Shown here in pieces: positions 1 to 9,022 of a stretch of DNA of 64,000 nt. Below the pieces are notes generated by a model. The model made no database searches. It was given only the letters and a program-made list of their open reading frames with translations, and was not told the origin of the DNA. The stretch is from Streptomyces sp. NBC_00285 (GTDB taxonomy: Bacteria; Actinomycetota; Actinomycetes; Streptomycetales; Streptomycetaceae), in assembly GCF_036174265.1 (NCBI RefSeq), contig NZ_CP108055.1:6510001-6574000 (forward strand). The letters run 5' to 3'. The stretch's first letter is position 1, and the number at the start of each line of letters is the position of its first letter. The translations under genes were made by a program, and so were the position numbers.

Positions 1-3000
1 CTTCCGTACTGCGTGTTCGTGTAGTAGCCGGCCAGCTTCTCCGAGACGCCCGCATGGGTGTGCACGGCGCGGGCGACGGTCTTCGGGGCGTACCGGTAGT
101 CGCCCGTGAACACCGCGCTGAACGTGGTGTTGCGGCTGAGCTTGTAGGACCCCGTCAGGTTGCCGTGGGAGTCCACCGTGCCGGACTTCACCAAGACCTT
201 GCTGCCGCTGTACGGCTGGGCGTAGATCGCCACCGTACGGCTGTTGTACGTCGTGCCGAGATGCGCGGTGATCTTCGCGGACTGGGCGTAGTCGTACGTC
301 GCGTGGTCGGTGGTGATGGTCAGGGCCGTCGCGGCACGGGACACCTGGGTGGTGGCGGTGCTGCTGCCCGGCTTGTGTGAGATGTCGCCGCCGTAGGACA
401 CCTTGTAGGTGTTGGCGCCGCCGATCTGCGGGGTGTCCGTGAACGTGAACGAACCGTTCGCGGCGACCTTCGCGTCGGGGAGTGCGCCGCCGGACGGGTG
501 CGCGAGGTCGGTCTTCGTCACCTTGACGACCCCACCGGTGGCGAAGGGCGAGCCGGAGAGCGTGCCGGACACCGTCAGCTTCTGCGCGCGGGTGGCCGTG
601 GCCGGAGCCGTCACAGTGACCGAGGTGGACAGCTTGGCGACCTGGACGAGGTTCGACGCGCTCGCCGTCTCGTGGGTGGTGTCGCCCGCGTAACTCGCCG
701 CGTAGGTGTATGTGCCCTCCGCCGGCGGGGTGTCGGTGACGGTGAAGGAACCGTCCGCCTTCGCCGTCGCATCGGGCAGCGCCGTTCCGTTGCGCGTCAG
801 GTGGACGACCTGGCCCGCGGCGAGCGCCGCGGTCGAGGTCAACGTGCCCTGGACGGTCAACGACCGGCCCGGGACGGCTGTGCCCGGGGCGGTGAGAAGC
901 AGCGAGGTCGCTGCCTTCGGCCCCGGCGCCGGGGGCGCTCCCTGGCTGATGACCGGGCCGCTCACCGTCTGCACGTCGGCGCTGTCGCCGGTGGCACCGG
1001 AGAAGGCCAGGAGCGCGGTGGACGGCAGCGTCGCTGTCGCGTCCATCACCTGCGTCCCGTCGATCCAGACGTACACGTGACCGGCGGCCACCTGGATGTC
1101 GACCTGGTGCGTGCCCTGGCGCAGGGCGGTGCCGAGGGGGACCACCGACTGGTAGTCGATGGCAGACGAGTCGGCCGAACTGCGGCCGACGCCCACGAAG
1201 TTCTGTGCCTTGATCGTGTCGTTGTAGCCGCTGCCGAGCGCGATCACCGTGCCCGGCCGACCCGCGATGCCGAGGCCGTCACCGGTCTCGCCCAGTGCCG
1301 AGGCGGAGTTCTGGGCCGGGTCGAGCAGAGCGAGCGTCATGCCCTTCCCGCCGTTGCCGGGGCCGAACTTCGCGGTGAAGGTGGCGCGCAGACCGTCGGT
1401 GCGCAGCGGCTCGGTGTACACCGCGGTGCCCGCCTGATAGCTGGTGGCCGGGGTCAGCTGGACCCCGCCGCCGTCGGCCGGTACCGCCGAGCCGTTGGTC
1501 TGCCACTTACCGTCGGCGGCCGAGGTGGTCGTGGCGGAGCCGGTACCGGTGCCCTTGATCGGCACGTACATGGCGCCCTGGGCGTTGCCGTTCGCGTCGG
1601 TGCCGGTACCGGTGACCTCGTAGGAGGCGCTCAGATCCGCAGCCGAGCGCGGAGTGAACGTCACGCTCTGCACGGCGGTCTGCTCGGGACCGATGATCAG
1701 GCCCTCCGACAGCTGCACCGGGCTGTTGAAGTCACCCGTCGGCGCTTTGGCCTTGGTCACGGTCACCGGGATGTTGCCGGTGTTGGTGATGGTGAACGAG
1801 AGGGACTTCGAGCTGCCGATCGGGACCTGGCCGAAGTCCAGGGAGCTCGGGGAGAACTCCAGGTGTCCCTGTCCCGTGATGGCCGTCGCGGTGATCGGCA
1901 CGCTCAGCGTGTGCGTGTCGTCGCTGCTGCTGCTGATCACGAGTGCGTCGTTGTCGTCCTGGTCGCCGGTCGGCGTGTAGGTGACCGAGAGCACGAACGA
2001 GCCGCCGGCCGGCACGACCGTGCCCGCGCTGGGCAGCCCCGAGGTGGAGAAGACGCCGGTGGGCGAGGCGATCGAGTCGATGGTCTCCGGTGCGGTACCG
2101 GTGTTGGTGACCTGGAGGTTCAGTGTCGAGGTGCTGCCGGTGGGCACTTCCCCGAAGTCCAGGGCGGTGGGTGCCGCCCCGAGACCGGGCCGGGTGCCGA
2201 CGCCATGGAGGGCGAAGACCAGTTTCTGGCCGTCCGACAGGTTCGCGGTCAGCGTGCCGCTGATGCCGCCGGTGGTCGTGGGGGCGAAGCTGATCGGTAC
2301 GTCCAGGGTGGCGTCCGCCGCCAGCGCCGTGGGCTGCTCGGGGGTGGGTACGGCGGACGGGTCGACCGTGAACGCGCCGGAGGCCTTGAGCCCGGTGATG
2401 CTGACGTCCTGTGTGGCCGTCACCTTCATCGTGGCCGAGTCGCTGCTGCCGACACCGACCTGGCCGAAGTCGAGCGAGGCCGCGGTCAGAGCGGTTCTGG
2501 CGGGGCTGCCGAAGCCGTACAGCACACCGTCCCGGGTGCCGACGTACACCTTGCCGCGCTCGGCGGTCGGCGTGCTGAACTTCGTCGCCGTGCCGATCGG
2601 CGCGGACCACAGCAGGGGGAGATGGCCGTTGCCGTCGGGGGTGGGGCCGTAGGCGCGCAGGGTGCCGTCGGCGCCGGAGGCGTTGCTCGCGGAGGTCATC
2701 CACACCAGGGCGCTGGACTCGTCCGTGCCGTCGGAGGTGACCAGGGGCGAGCCGCTGGTGTAGCCGAAGGTGTCCTGGCTCTGGCCGGTGAGAGTGAGCG
2801 CGGGCGTGCCGCCGTTGCGGACGCCGTACTTGAGCGCGCGCAGCGGCCCCTGGTTGCCGACGACGTAGACATAGCCGCCGTCGCCGCCCCAGAACGCGGG
2901 GTGCCCCCACATGCCCTGGTAGGGGCCGGACATGCTCACCGCGGCGTCGCCGCCCTGGGCTCCCTGGCCCATGCCGCCGAGGTTGTCCCGGTCGAGCAGG

Positions 3001-4106
3001 AAGATCCGCCCGTCCTTGCCCTGCTGGATCAGCAGGTGCGGGTGCTCGGTGGTGCCGAAGCCGTCCGGCAGCGCCATGGGGGCGCCCGAGGAGATGTCCT
3101 GGTCGTTGAGATCCAGGGTGGAGGCGTCGCTCGGGCTGAAGAAGTCAGCGGTGCTGAGGCTGTTGTCCGCGCCCACCTGGAGGCGTACGACGGACTCGGC
3201 GAGGGTTCCCTGCACGGTCTTGCCCGGTCCGGGCGCCGGGCTGATGCCGTTGCCGGTGCTGAAGAAGATCCGGCCGGAGCCGTCGGAGACCAGGCCGCCG
3301 CCCGACTGCCAGATGCCGGCGCCGCCCGTGCTGGCACCGGTCACCGCGGCCCACATCGAGGTGATGCTGTGCGCGGTGGTGCTCACGCCGACCACATAGC
3401 CGCGGTACGGCCACGCGTCGCAGTGGCCGCCGAAGCCCGCGTAGACCACGCCGTCCATCAACAGCAGGCCGGGGCGCTGCTGTTCGTAGAACGCGTCGAA
3501 CTCGTTGCCCGGGTCGTTGATCGGGCTGCCGGCGATGGTGACCGGCCACCCCGGGCGCTCGGCTCCGGAGGCCGGGTCCACCGCGTGCATCAGCCACTGC
3601 GGGTGACGGTGCGTGGAGGTGCCGTCGTCGACCTTGGTGGTGAAGTAGAGGGAGTCGGTGGCGGAGTCGTAGACGGGGGTTGCGGTCGCCCCGATGTTGG
3701 GCACCAGGTCACCGCAGCCGATCGCCGAGGCCGGCCAGGCGGGTCCGTAGTTCTTGCTCCACTCGATCTCACCGGTGGCGCGGTCGAGCCCGTACAGGGT
3801 GTTGCTCTCGGTGACCGAGATCACCTGGTCGCCGAGCACCAGCGGCTGGGCGTATATCTGCCCGTCCAGCTTGGTGGCGAAGAGCCGGCCGAAGGCGGAC
3901 GACTGGACCACCGCAGGGGAGAGCCCCGACTCGTTCTGGTCCCAGCTGGTGCGCAGGTTGTCGACGCCCTGGGTGGTCTGGTCGGCCTGGGCCGAGGACG
4001 CCACCAGGCTGATCGTCGTGCCGATCAGTGCGGCAGTGGCCACGGCCACGATGGAGAGCAGCCACGTGCGCCGCCGACTGCGGTGGCGCCCACCGCGTGC
4101 GGGCAT
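1..4106 (-). CDS. Giant secreted PQQ-propeller / ASH / Ig-repeat surface protein (3' end off window)
   Basis: About 1368 residues are visible and the frame is still open at base 1, so the C-terminus is missing. The start ATG at 4106 precedes an Arg-rich stretch and a hydrophobic segment (about residues 15-42) ending in ASSAQA, which fits a long signal peptide. Residues ~55-530 carry PQQ-propeller-like units (SNTLYGLDRATGEIEWS). Three ASH or choice-of-anchor-D units follow, each opening with LDFG (near 540, 650 and 755), then a lectin/LamG-like domain (~865-1055). At least three Ig-like repeats (Big_3 type, with TLPDAxAxxxGSFTxTDTP) run from ~1070 to the edge. I infer an exported adhesion or scaffold protein. 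No catalytic motif is visible. It is divergent from the polysaccharide cluster at 4441. Confidence 0.8.
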   Translation of the reverse strand, partial: MPARGGRHRSRRRTWLLSIVAVATAALIGTTISLVASSAQADQTTQGVDNLRTSWDQNESGLSPAVVQSSAFGRLFATKLDGQIYAQPLVLGDQVISVTESNTLYGLDRATGEIEWSKNYGPAWPASAIGCGDLVPNIGATATPVYDSATDSLYFTTKVDDGTSTHRHPQWLMHAVDPASGAERPGWPVTIAGSPINDPGNEFDAFYEQQRPGLLLMDGVVYAGFGGHCDAWPYRGYVVGVSTTAHSITSMWAAVTGASTGGAGIWQSGGGLVSDGSGRIFFSTGNGISPAPGPGKTVQGTLAESVVRLQVGADNSLSTADFFSPSDASTLDLNDQDISSGAPMALPDGFGTTEHPHLLIQQGKDGRIFLLDRDNLGGMGQGAQGGDAAVSMSGPYQGMWGHPAFWGGDGGYVYVVGNQGPLRALKYGVRNGGTPALTLTGQSQDTFGYTSGSPLVTSDGTDESSALVWMTSASNASGADGTLRAYGPTPDGNGHLPLLWSAPIGTATKFSTPTAERGKVYVGTRDGVLYGFGSPARTALTAASLDFGQVGVGSSDSATMKVTATQDVSITGLKASGAFTVDPSAVPTPEQPTALAADATLDVPISFAPTTTGGISGTLTANLSDGQKLVFALHGVGTRPGLGAAPTALDFGEVPTGSTSTLNLQVTNTGTAPETIDSIASPTGVFSTSGLPSAGTVVPAGGSFVLSVTYTPTGDQDDNDALVISSSSDDTHTLSVPITATAITGQGHLEFSPSSLDFGQVPIGSSKSLSFTITNTGNIPVTVTKAKAPTGDFNSPVQLSEGLIIGPEQTAVQSVTFTPRSAADLSASYEVTGTGTDANGNAQGAMYVPIKGTGTGSATTTSAADGKWQTNGSAVPADGGGVQLTPATSYQAGTAVYTEPLRTDGLRATFTAKFGPGNGGKGMTLALLDPAQNSASALGETGDGLGIAGRPGTVIALGSGYNDTIKAQNFVGVGRSSADSSAIDYQSVVPLGTALRQGTHQVDIQVAAGHVYVWIDGTQVMDATATLPSTALLAFSGATGDSADVQTVSGPVISQGAPPAPGPKAATSLLLTAPGTAVPGRSLTVQGTLTSTAALAAGQVVHLTRNGTALPDATAKADGSFTVTDTPPAEGTYTYAASYAGDTTHETASASNLVQVAKLSTSVTVTAPATATRAQKLTVSGTLSGSPFATGGVVKVTKTDLAHPSGGALPDAKVAANGSFTFTDTPQIGGANTYKVSYGGDISHKPGSSTATTQVSRAATALTITTDHATYDYAQSAKITAHLGTTYNSRTVAIYAQPYSGSKVLVKSGTVDSHGNLTGSYKLSRNTTFSAVFTGDYRYAPKTVARAVHTHAGVSEKLAGYYTNTQYG

Positions 4107-4440
4107 GGAAAACCCGGGCAAATCGGGACCCCCCTCTGGTGTCCGCGCCCGGAACGGTCACAGGTACGGCACAAACGTGAAGACTAAGTGGTTGTTCCTA
4201 TCACCAGTTGGCCAGATTGTGCACTGCGGGGTGCGCATCGCGTCGAGATCGTCACCCGTCCCGGCTGTGCGGCATCTCTGTTACCCCTGTGACCCGTGAT
4301 GAAACCATCGCTTAACAAGAGAGTTGAGACGTAAAGAGAGAACCCGGTTATGCTTTCGTGGTCCGGTCGAGAGTTCGATTTATGGGGATGGCCGAACATT
4401 CGGGTGGGGTAGGCAGGGCCGGGAGGCCCTGGGGGGTTTG
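4107..4440. other. Divergent intergenic region, surface protein / polysaccharide cluster
   Basis: This 334-bp stretch has no credible gene. It is less GC-rich than its flanks around 4300-4390 and should hold two divergent promoters. I see no convincing riboswitch fold. Confidence 0.5.
4324..4354 (+). promoter_or_regulatory. Putative sigma-70-type promoter for the polysaccharide cluster
   Basis: TTGAGA (4324-4329) and TATGCT (4349-4354) are separated by 19 nt. This is the best match in the region upstream of the gene at 4441. It would give a leader of roughly 80 nt. The spacing is longer than optimal. Confidence 0.35.
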
Positions 4441-6033
4441 ATGACTAGTGCAGTTGACGCTTCCACGCGCTCGCGTCGGCGTCGGCGGGTCGTGGAGAAC
4501 CACGGGCTCTTGCCGCAGCCGCCGGACGACGTCGAGAAGTACTCCTACACGCGCCGTCACCTGTGGGTTCTGACGGTGGGGTCGCTGATCAGTTTCGCGT
4601 GCCTCGGGGTGAGCCAGCTCCTGTTCACGGCGTCGAGTCCGTGGTTCTGGCTGACACTGCCCCTGCTGGCGTTCATCATCGCGGACTACCTGATCTCGCT
4701 GTACCTCGACGGGCTCAGCAAGGACTTCGACGTCAAGGGGCACAAGCGTCTCGTCCGCGAGTGGCGGCCGGCCAGGTATCCGAGCGTGGACATCTTCCTG
4801 CCGGTGTGCGGGGAGCCGCTGGAGGTGCTGCACAACACCTGGGTCCATGTGAACCGGCTGGCCGGCAGCTATCAGGGCGTCGTGAGGACGTACGTCCTCG
4901 ACGACGCCGCCGAGGACGAGGTCGGGGCCATGGCCGCCGACTTCGGGTTCCACTACGTGGTGCGGCCCAACCGCGGCTGGTTCAAGAAGGCCGGCAACCT
5001 CAACCACGCCTTCGAGAGGACCGACGGCGACCACATCCTCATCCTGGACGCCGACTTCGCGCCGCGCGCCGACCTGCTCGACGAGCTGCTGCCGCACATG
5101 GACGACGACGAGAAGGTCGCCATCGTGCAGTCGCCGCAGTTCTTCCGCATCGTCGACGCGCAGAACTGGATCGAGCGAGGCGCGGGCGCCGTGCAGGAGC
5201 AGTTCTACCGCTCCGTCCAGACCTCCCGTGAGGACCATGACGGGTCCATCTGTGTGGGCTCCTGCGCCATCTACCGGCGCGCGGCCCTGGAGCAGACCGG
5301 CGGCATCACGCTGATCGAGCACTCCGAGGACATGTACACCGGCTTCGATCTGCGGGCCCTCGGCTGGAAACTGCGCTACGTGCCCGTAGCGCTGTCCGCC
5401 GGCGTGTGCCCGGACACCGCCGGTGCGTTCCACAACCAGCAGTACCGCTGGTGCATGGGCTCGCTGGAGCTGCTCACCAGCAAGCGGTTCTGGGAGATGG
5501 ACCTCAAGTTCAAGACGCGGCTCTGTTACGTGTCGGGGTTCCTCTACTACCTCCAGACCGCGCTCGCCACGTTCATCGCGCCGATCATCCCGCTCGGTCT
5601 GATGATCCTTCGCCCGGACCTGATGCGAGCCGAGGCCACCCTCTGGGTGCTGCCGAGTGTCGCGTACGTCACGCTGGTGCTGCCGCTCTGGCACCGGGCG
5701 CCGTACCGGCTGGAGGCCTGGGCCGTCCGCATCATGTACGGGTGGTCGCACGTCTTCGCCGTCTGGGACGTGCTGCGGGGCCGCCCGATGGGCTGGAAGC
5801 CCACCGGTTCGGAGGGCGCCAAGAAGAACGGCATGCGCCGCTACTGGAACTGCATGATCCTCTGGACCGGCGGCACCGCCGTGGCCTGGATCCTCGTCGC
5901 GGCCTGGCGCCTGCTCACCCTCTATCCGCCGGACTTCGCGCTGATGCTGTCCGCCGGCCTCTTCTACGCCATGGTCGTCGGCCGTGTTCTCGTCCAGCCG
6001 CATGCCCAGGAAGTGCAGGAAGCGACCGCATGA
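4441..6033 (+). CDS. Cellulose-synthase-like processive family 2 glycosyltransferase
   Basis: This 530-residue membrane glycosyltransferase has the full processive GT2 signature: the first Asp in LDDAAEDE, the KAGNLNHA block, the DAD metal site in LILDADFAPR, the catalytic Asp in SEDMYTGFDL, and QQYRW. Two membrane helices precede the catalytic domain (~residues 42-62 and 68-88). Four or so follow it, with no PilZ domain, so direct cyclic-di-GMP control as in BcsA is not indicated. I chose the ATG at 4441, which follows a G-rich stretch, over a longer in-frame extension to 4324. It overlaps the GH26 gene by 4 nt (ATGA). I infer that it polymerises and extrudes a beta-linked polysaccharide. 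The sugar cannot be read from sequence. Confidence 0.88.
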   Translation: MTSAVDASTRSRRRRRVVENHGLLPQPPDDVEKYSYTRRHLWVLTVGSLISFACLGVSQLLFTASSPWFWLTLPLLAFIIADYLISLYLDGLSKDFDVKGHKRLVREWRPARYPSVDIFLPVCGEPLEVLHNTWVHVNRLAGSYQGVVRTYVLDDAAEDEVGAMAADFGFHYVVRPNRGWFKKAGNLNHAFERTDGDHILILDADFAPRADLLDELLPHMDDDEKVAIVQSPQFFRIVDAQNWIERGAGAVQEQFYRSVQTSREDHDGSICVGSCAIYRRAALEQTGGITLIEHSEDMYTGFDLRALGWKLRYVPVALSAGVCPDTAGAFHNQQYRWCMGSLELLTSKRFWEMDLKFKTRLCYVSGFLYYLQTALATFIAPIIPLGLMILRPDLMRAEATLWVLPSVAYVTLVLPLWHRAPYRLEAWAVRIMYGWSHVFAVWDVLRGRPMGWKPTGSEGAKKNGMRRYWNCMILWTGGTAVAWILVAAWRLLTLYPPDFALMLSAGLFYAMVVGRVLVQPHAQEVQEATA

Positions 6034-7079
6034 CTTTCTCCGTACGCCACGTACGAGCTCTGCGTCCTGTGCGGGCGCTGGCCGCCGTCCTGCTCGTCGG
6101 CGCGCTGTCGGCCGGATGCAGCACGTTCTCCGACGAGGGCCGCACCCAGTACGAGCGCGGCCAGGGCGAGAACCCGGCCGCCACCGGCACCGCTGAGGCC
6201 AGCGAGTCGGCGAAGCCCGAGCCGCCGTACGACGTGCGGCCGCTGCTGGAACCCAAGAAGAAGTACCTGGGGCTGGCCGCCGACGGTGCCCCCGCCAAGA
6301 TGACGTCCGTCGAGGACTTCGCCGGGCGGGCCGGCAAGAAGCCCAACCTGCTGGAGTTCTACTCGGCCTGGGGCGACCAGTACGAGCAGCGGCTGGTGCA
6401 GAACTCCTGGGACTACGGCGCGGTGGCGTTCATCGCCTGGGAGCCGTTCAAGACGAGCATGAAGGACATCGCCTCGGGCAAGGAGGACGCGTACATCCAC
6501 GAGTACGCGAAGTCCGTCCAGGAACTGAACCTGCCCGTGGCGATCAGCTTCGCGCACGAGATGAACGGCTTCTGGTACCCGTGGGGCACCAAGAAGACCA
6601 CCGCCGCCGAGTTCACCGCCGCGTACAAGCACATCCACGACATCTTCGACGACGAGGGCGCCACCCAGGTCATCTGGGTGTGGAGCCCTAACGTCACCCA
6701 CCCGATGCCGAACGTGAAGCTCAAGCCGTACTGGCCGGGCGACGACTACGTCGACTGGGTCGGTGTCATCGGCTACTACGGGGCCACCGGCCCGAGCACG
6801 TACCGGACGCTGTACGGGCCGACGATGACAGCGATCCGTACCTTCACGAAGAAACCGTTCATCATCGCGGAGACCGCCGCGCAGGCCGGTGAGCGCAAGC
6901 CCGCCGACATCAAGTCCCTCTTCCAGGGGACCGCCGAGCGCGACGACGTCATCGGGTTCGTCTGGTTCAACTTCGACAAGGAGACGGACTGGCGCATCAA
7001 CAGCGGTCCGCTGTCCGAGAAGACCTTCAAGGAGCAGGCCGCGAACCCGGACTTCGGATTCGATGTGACGAAGCCATGA
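6030..7079 (+). CDS. GH26-type glycoside hydrolase lipoprotein
   Basis: The 349-residue protein begins with a lipoprotein signal ending in the lipobox LSAGC, so it should be anchored outside the membrane. The GH26 clan-A signature is clear: HEMNGFWYPWG with the likely acid/base Glu177, and IIAETAAQ with the likely nucleophile Glu281. Both catalytic residues are present. GH26 members cleave beta-mannan, mixed-linkage glucan or xylan. Its ATGA overlap with both neighbours means it is made together with the GT2 synthase. I therefore infer that it trims or releases the polymer, as BcsZ does for cellulose, and that it is not a scavenging enzyme. The substrate is unknown. Confidence 0.85.
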   Translation: MTFSVRHVRALRPVRALAAVLLVGALSAGCSTFSDEGRTQYERGQGENPAATGTAEASESAKPEPPYDVRPLLEPKKKYLGLAADGAPAKMTSVEDFAGRAGKKPNLLEFYSAWGDQYEQRLVQNSWDYGAVAFIAWEPFKTSMKDIASGKEDAYIHEYAKSVQELNLPVAISFAHEMNGFWYPWGTKKTTAAEFTAAYKHIHDIFDDEGATQVIWVWSPNVTHPMPNVKLKPYWPGDDYVDWVGVIGYYGATGPSTYRTLYGPTMTAIRTFTKKPFIIAETAAQAGERKPADIKSLFQGTAERDDVIGFVWFNFDKETDWRINSGPLSEKTFKEQAANPDFGFDVTKP

Positions 7080-9022
7080 GCGATCCGACCACGCCCACCT
7101 GGGCGGACGAGTCCGAGTTGCATGACGAATACGCGTACGGGCAGCAGTACAGCCGGACCGACCAGCAGCAGTACGGTCACGCCGAGGACAGCGGCCGGCA
7201 GTACGCGCAGCGGGAGAGCCTGCGGCAGTATGCGCAGCAGGCCCGGACCCGCCCGCAGGCGGAGCCGGACCACTCGCCGGCCCACTCGCCGGACCAGGAA
7301 CAGGGCGGCGGCTACCAGCCCGGCTATTTCACCGAGACCGGCAGCTGGCGCTTCGACGTCCACGGCCGGACATCCTCGTACACCGACCAGCAGGCGTACG
7401 ACACCTTCGCGCCCTTCGACCCGTACGCCTCCTACACCGCCGTCGAGCCCGAGCGGGCGGCCCCCGCGGCCGCTGAGCCCGAGCCGAAGAAGCCCGGCTA
7501 CACGCTGCCGCCTGTCGCGGAGTCGTCGTGGGCGGTGGACACGCGGCGCAGCAAGTTGCTCGGGCGCGGAGTGCTGCTGTGCATTCTGCTCGTGCAGGCG
7601 GGGCTCTCCCTGCGGCTGACCGGGACGGCCTTCCAGGACGAGGCGCTCTACATCGCGTCGGGCCACTACGAACTGGCGAACCTCCTGCACGGCACCAAAC
7701 TGCCGGTGGACTTCGCGGCCTACTTCTCCGGGCACCCCAAGCTGTATCCAGTGCTCGCCGGCGCCGTGGACAGCCAGTTCGGCCTCGCCGGCGTACGCGT
7801 GGTCAGCCTGCTGTTCATGCTGGGTGCCACCACGCTGCTTTATTCGCTGACCCGGCGGCTGTTCAACCTGCGTGCCGCACTCGGCGCGGCCGCGCTCTTC
7901 TCGGTGCTCCAGTCGACGATGGTGCTCGGCAACTTCGCCACGTACGACGCCGCTGCCATCTTCCTGCTCGGACTGTCCGCCTGGGCGGTGGTGCGCACCG
8001 ACCGGATGAATGCCATGGCCGTGCTGCTCGCGGCACCGCCGGCCGCACTGGCGTTCGGCGTGAAGTACGCCTCCGGTCTGTACCTCCCGACCCTGGTGGT
8101 TCTCGCAGTGATCACCGCGCACCGGCACCGCGGCGTTCTCGCGCTGGGCCGTGGTGTGGTGCTGGGTACGGGCATCGGGGCCCTGCTCGGGATCGGCTAC
8201 TACTTCTCCGGTCCGCTGGGCGGCATCAGCTCCACCACCACCGACCGTGCGAAGGGCACGGACACGGCGGCGACGATGCTCCAGCACAGCGCGGAGTGGG
8301 GCGGGCTGGTCTTCCTGGCCGCGCTCGGCGGCACGATCGCCTACGTGCTGCGCGCGCGGATGGGCGAGATGCCGTGGATCGGCGGCGAGACCTCGGGGCG
8401 CTGGCGGCGCACCGCGCTCGGCCTGCTGCTGACCGGCACCGCGCTGCTCGCTCCCGCCTACCAGATCCACCTCCACACCGAGATCTCGCTCTACAAGCAC
8501 GTCGGCTTCGGACTGTTCTTCGCCGCGCCGCTGGCCGGCCTCGGCATGGCCCGCCTGGTCGGCCCGCACTTCCGGCATCCACAGCTCGGGATCCTGCTGT
8601 ACGTCGTCACTCTCGTGTTCGGCATGGTGCAGGCCCAACAGGCGTACAGCTTCCCGGACTCCACGCAGATGACCTCGTACCTGCGCACGGTTGTCGACAG
8701 GAAGGGCACCTACCTCGCCGAGGAGCAGGAGGTCCCCGCCTACTACCTGCGGGACAAGACCAACTGGACGCAGTGGCAGAACTCCTACTTCATGGACTAC
8801 CGCGGCAAGGACGGCAAGCAGTACACCGGCCCCGACGCGTTCCGGCAGGCCGTCCGTGACGGAAAGTTCGACGCGATCGTGATGCACGGCAATGTCAGCC
8901 CGGTGACGTACGAAGCGGTGCAGGAGGGGTTGAAGAACAACTCCCACTACCGGCTGGCGGCCGTGTTCCCCTACACCACGAGCAGCGGAGACTCCGCCTA
9001 CCGGATTTGGGTGAAGCGATGA
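7076..9022 (+). CDS. GT39/ArnT-like polytopic glycosyltransferase with a Gln/Tyr-rich N-terminus
   Basis: This 648-residue protein has a ~165-residue disordered tail rich in Gln, Tyr, Ser and Pro, then about ten hydrophobic helices from ~residue 165 to 530, and a soluble C-terminal domain of ~120 residues. The first loop carries FQDEALY, resembling the Asp-Glu catalytic motif of ArnT and PMT enzymes, which take sugars from polyprenyl-phosphate donors and act on the outer face of the membrane. The start overlaps the GH26 stop (ATGA), and the stop overlaps the next start the same way. I infer that it adds side sugars to a glycan or lipid carrier. The acceptor is unknown. Confidence 0.75.
   Translation: MSDPTTPTWADESELHDEYAYGQQYSRTDQQQYGHAEDSGRQYAQRESLRQYAQQARTRPQAEPDHSPAHSPDQEQGGGYQPGYFTETGSWRFDVHGRTSSYTDQQAYDTFAPFDPYASYTAVEPERAAPAAAEPEPKKPGYTLPPVAESSWAVDTRRSKLLGRGVLLCILLVQAGLSLRLTGTAFQDEALYIASGHYELANLLHGTKLPVDFAAYFSGHPKLYPVLAGAVDSQFGLAGVRVVSLLFMLGATTLLYSLTRRLFNLRAALGAAALFSVLQSTMVLGNFATYDAAAIFLLGLSAWAVVRTDRMNAMAVLLAAPPAALAFGVKYASGLYLPTLVVLAVITAHRHRGVLALGRGVVLGTGIGALLGIGYYFSGPLGGISSTTTDRAKGTDTAATMLQHSAEWGGLVFLAALGGTIAYVLRARMGEMPWIGGETSGRWRRTALGLLLTGTALLAPAYQIHLHTEISLYKHVGFGLFFAAPLAGLGMARLVGPHFRHPQLGILLYVVTLVFGMVQAQQAYSFPDSTQMTSYLRTVVDRKGTYLAEEQEVPAYYLRDKTNWTQWQNSYFMDYRGKDGKQYTGPDAFRQAVRDGKFDAIVMHGNVSPVTYEAVQEGLKNNSHYRLAAVFPYTTSSGDSAYRIWVKR

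Noticed and set aside
498..4187. Very long open frame on the plus strand (over 1200 codons) and similar long antisense frames at 4348-6003, 6776-9430 and 8998-11529
   Set aside because: They are artefacts of high GC. They are rich in Arg/Gly/Ala/Pro without domain motifs, whereas the opposite strand has recognised proteins.
4370..4440. Riboswitch upstream of the polysaccharide cluster
   Set aside because: A few conserved-looking G-rich bases occur, but no consensus for cyclic-di-GMP or cyclic-di-AMP classes could be aligned.
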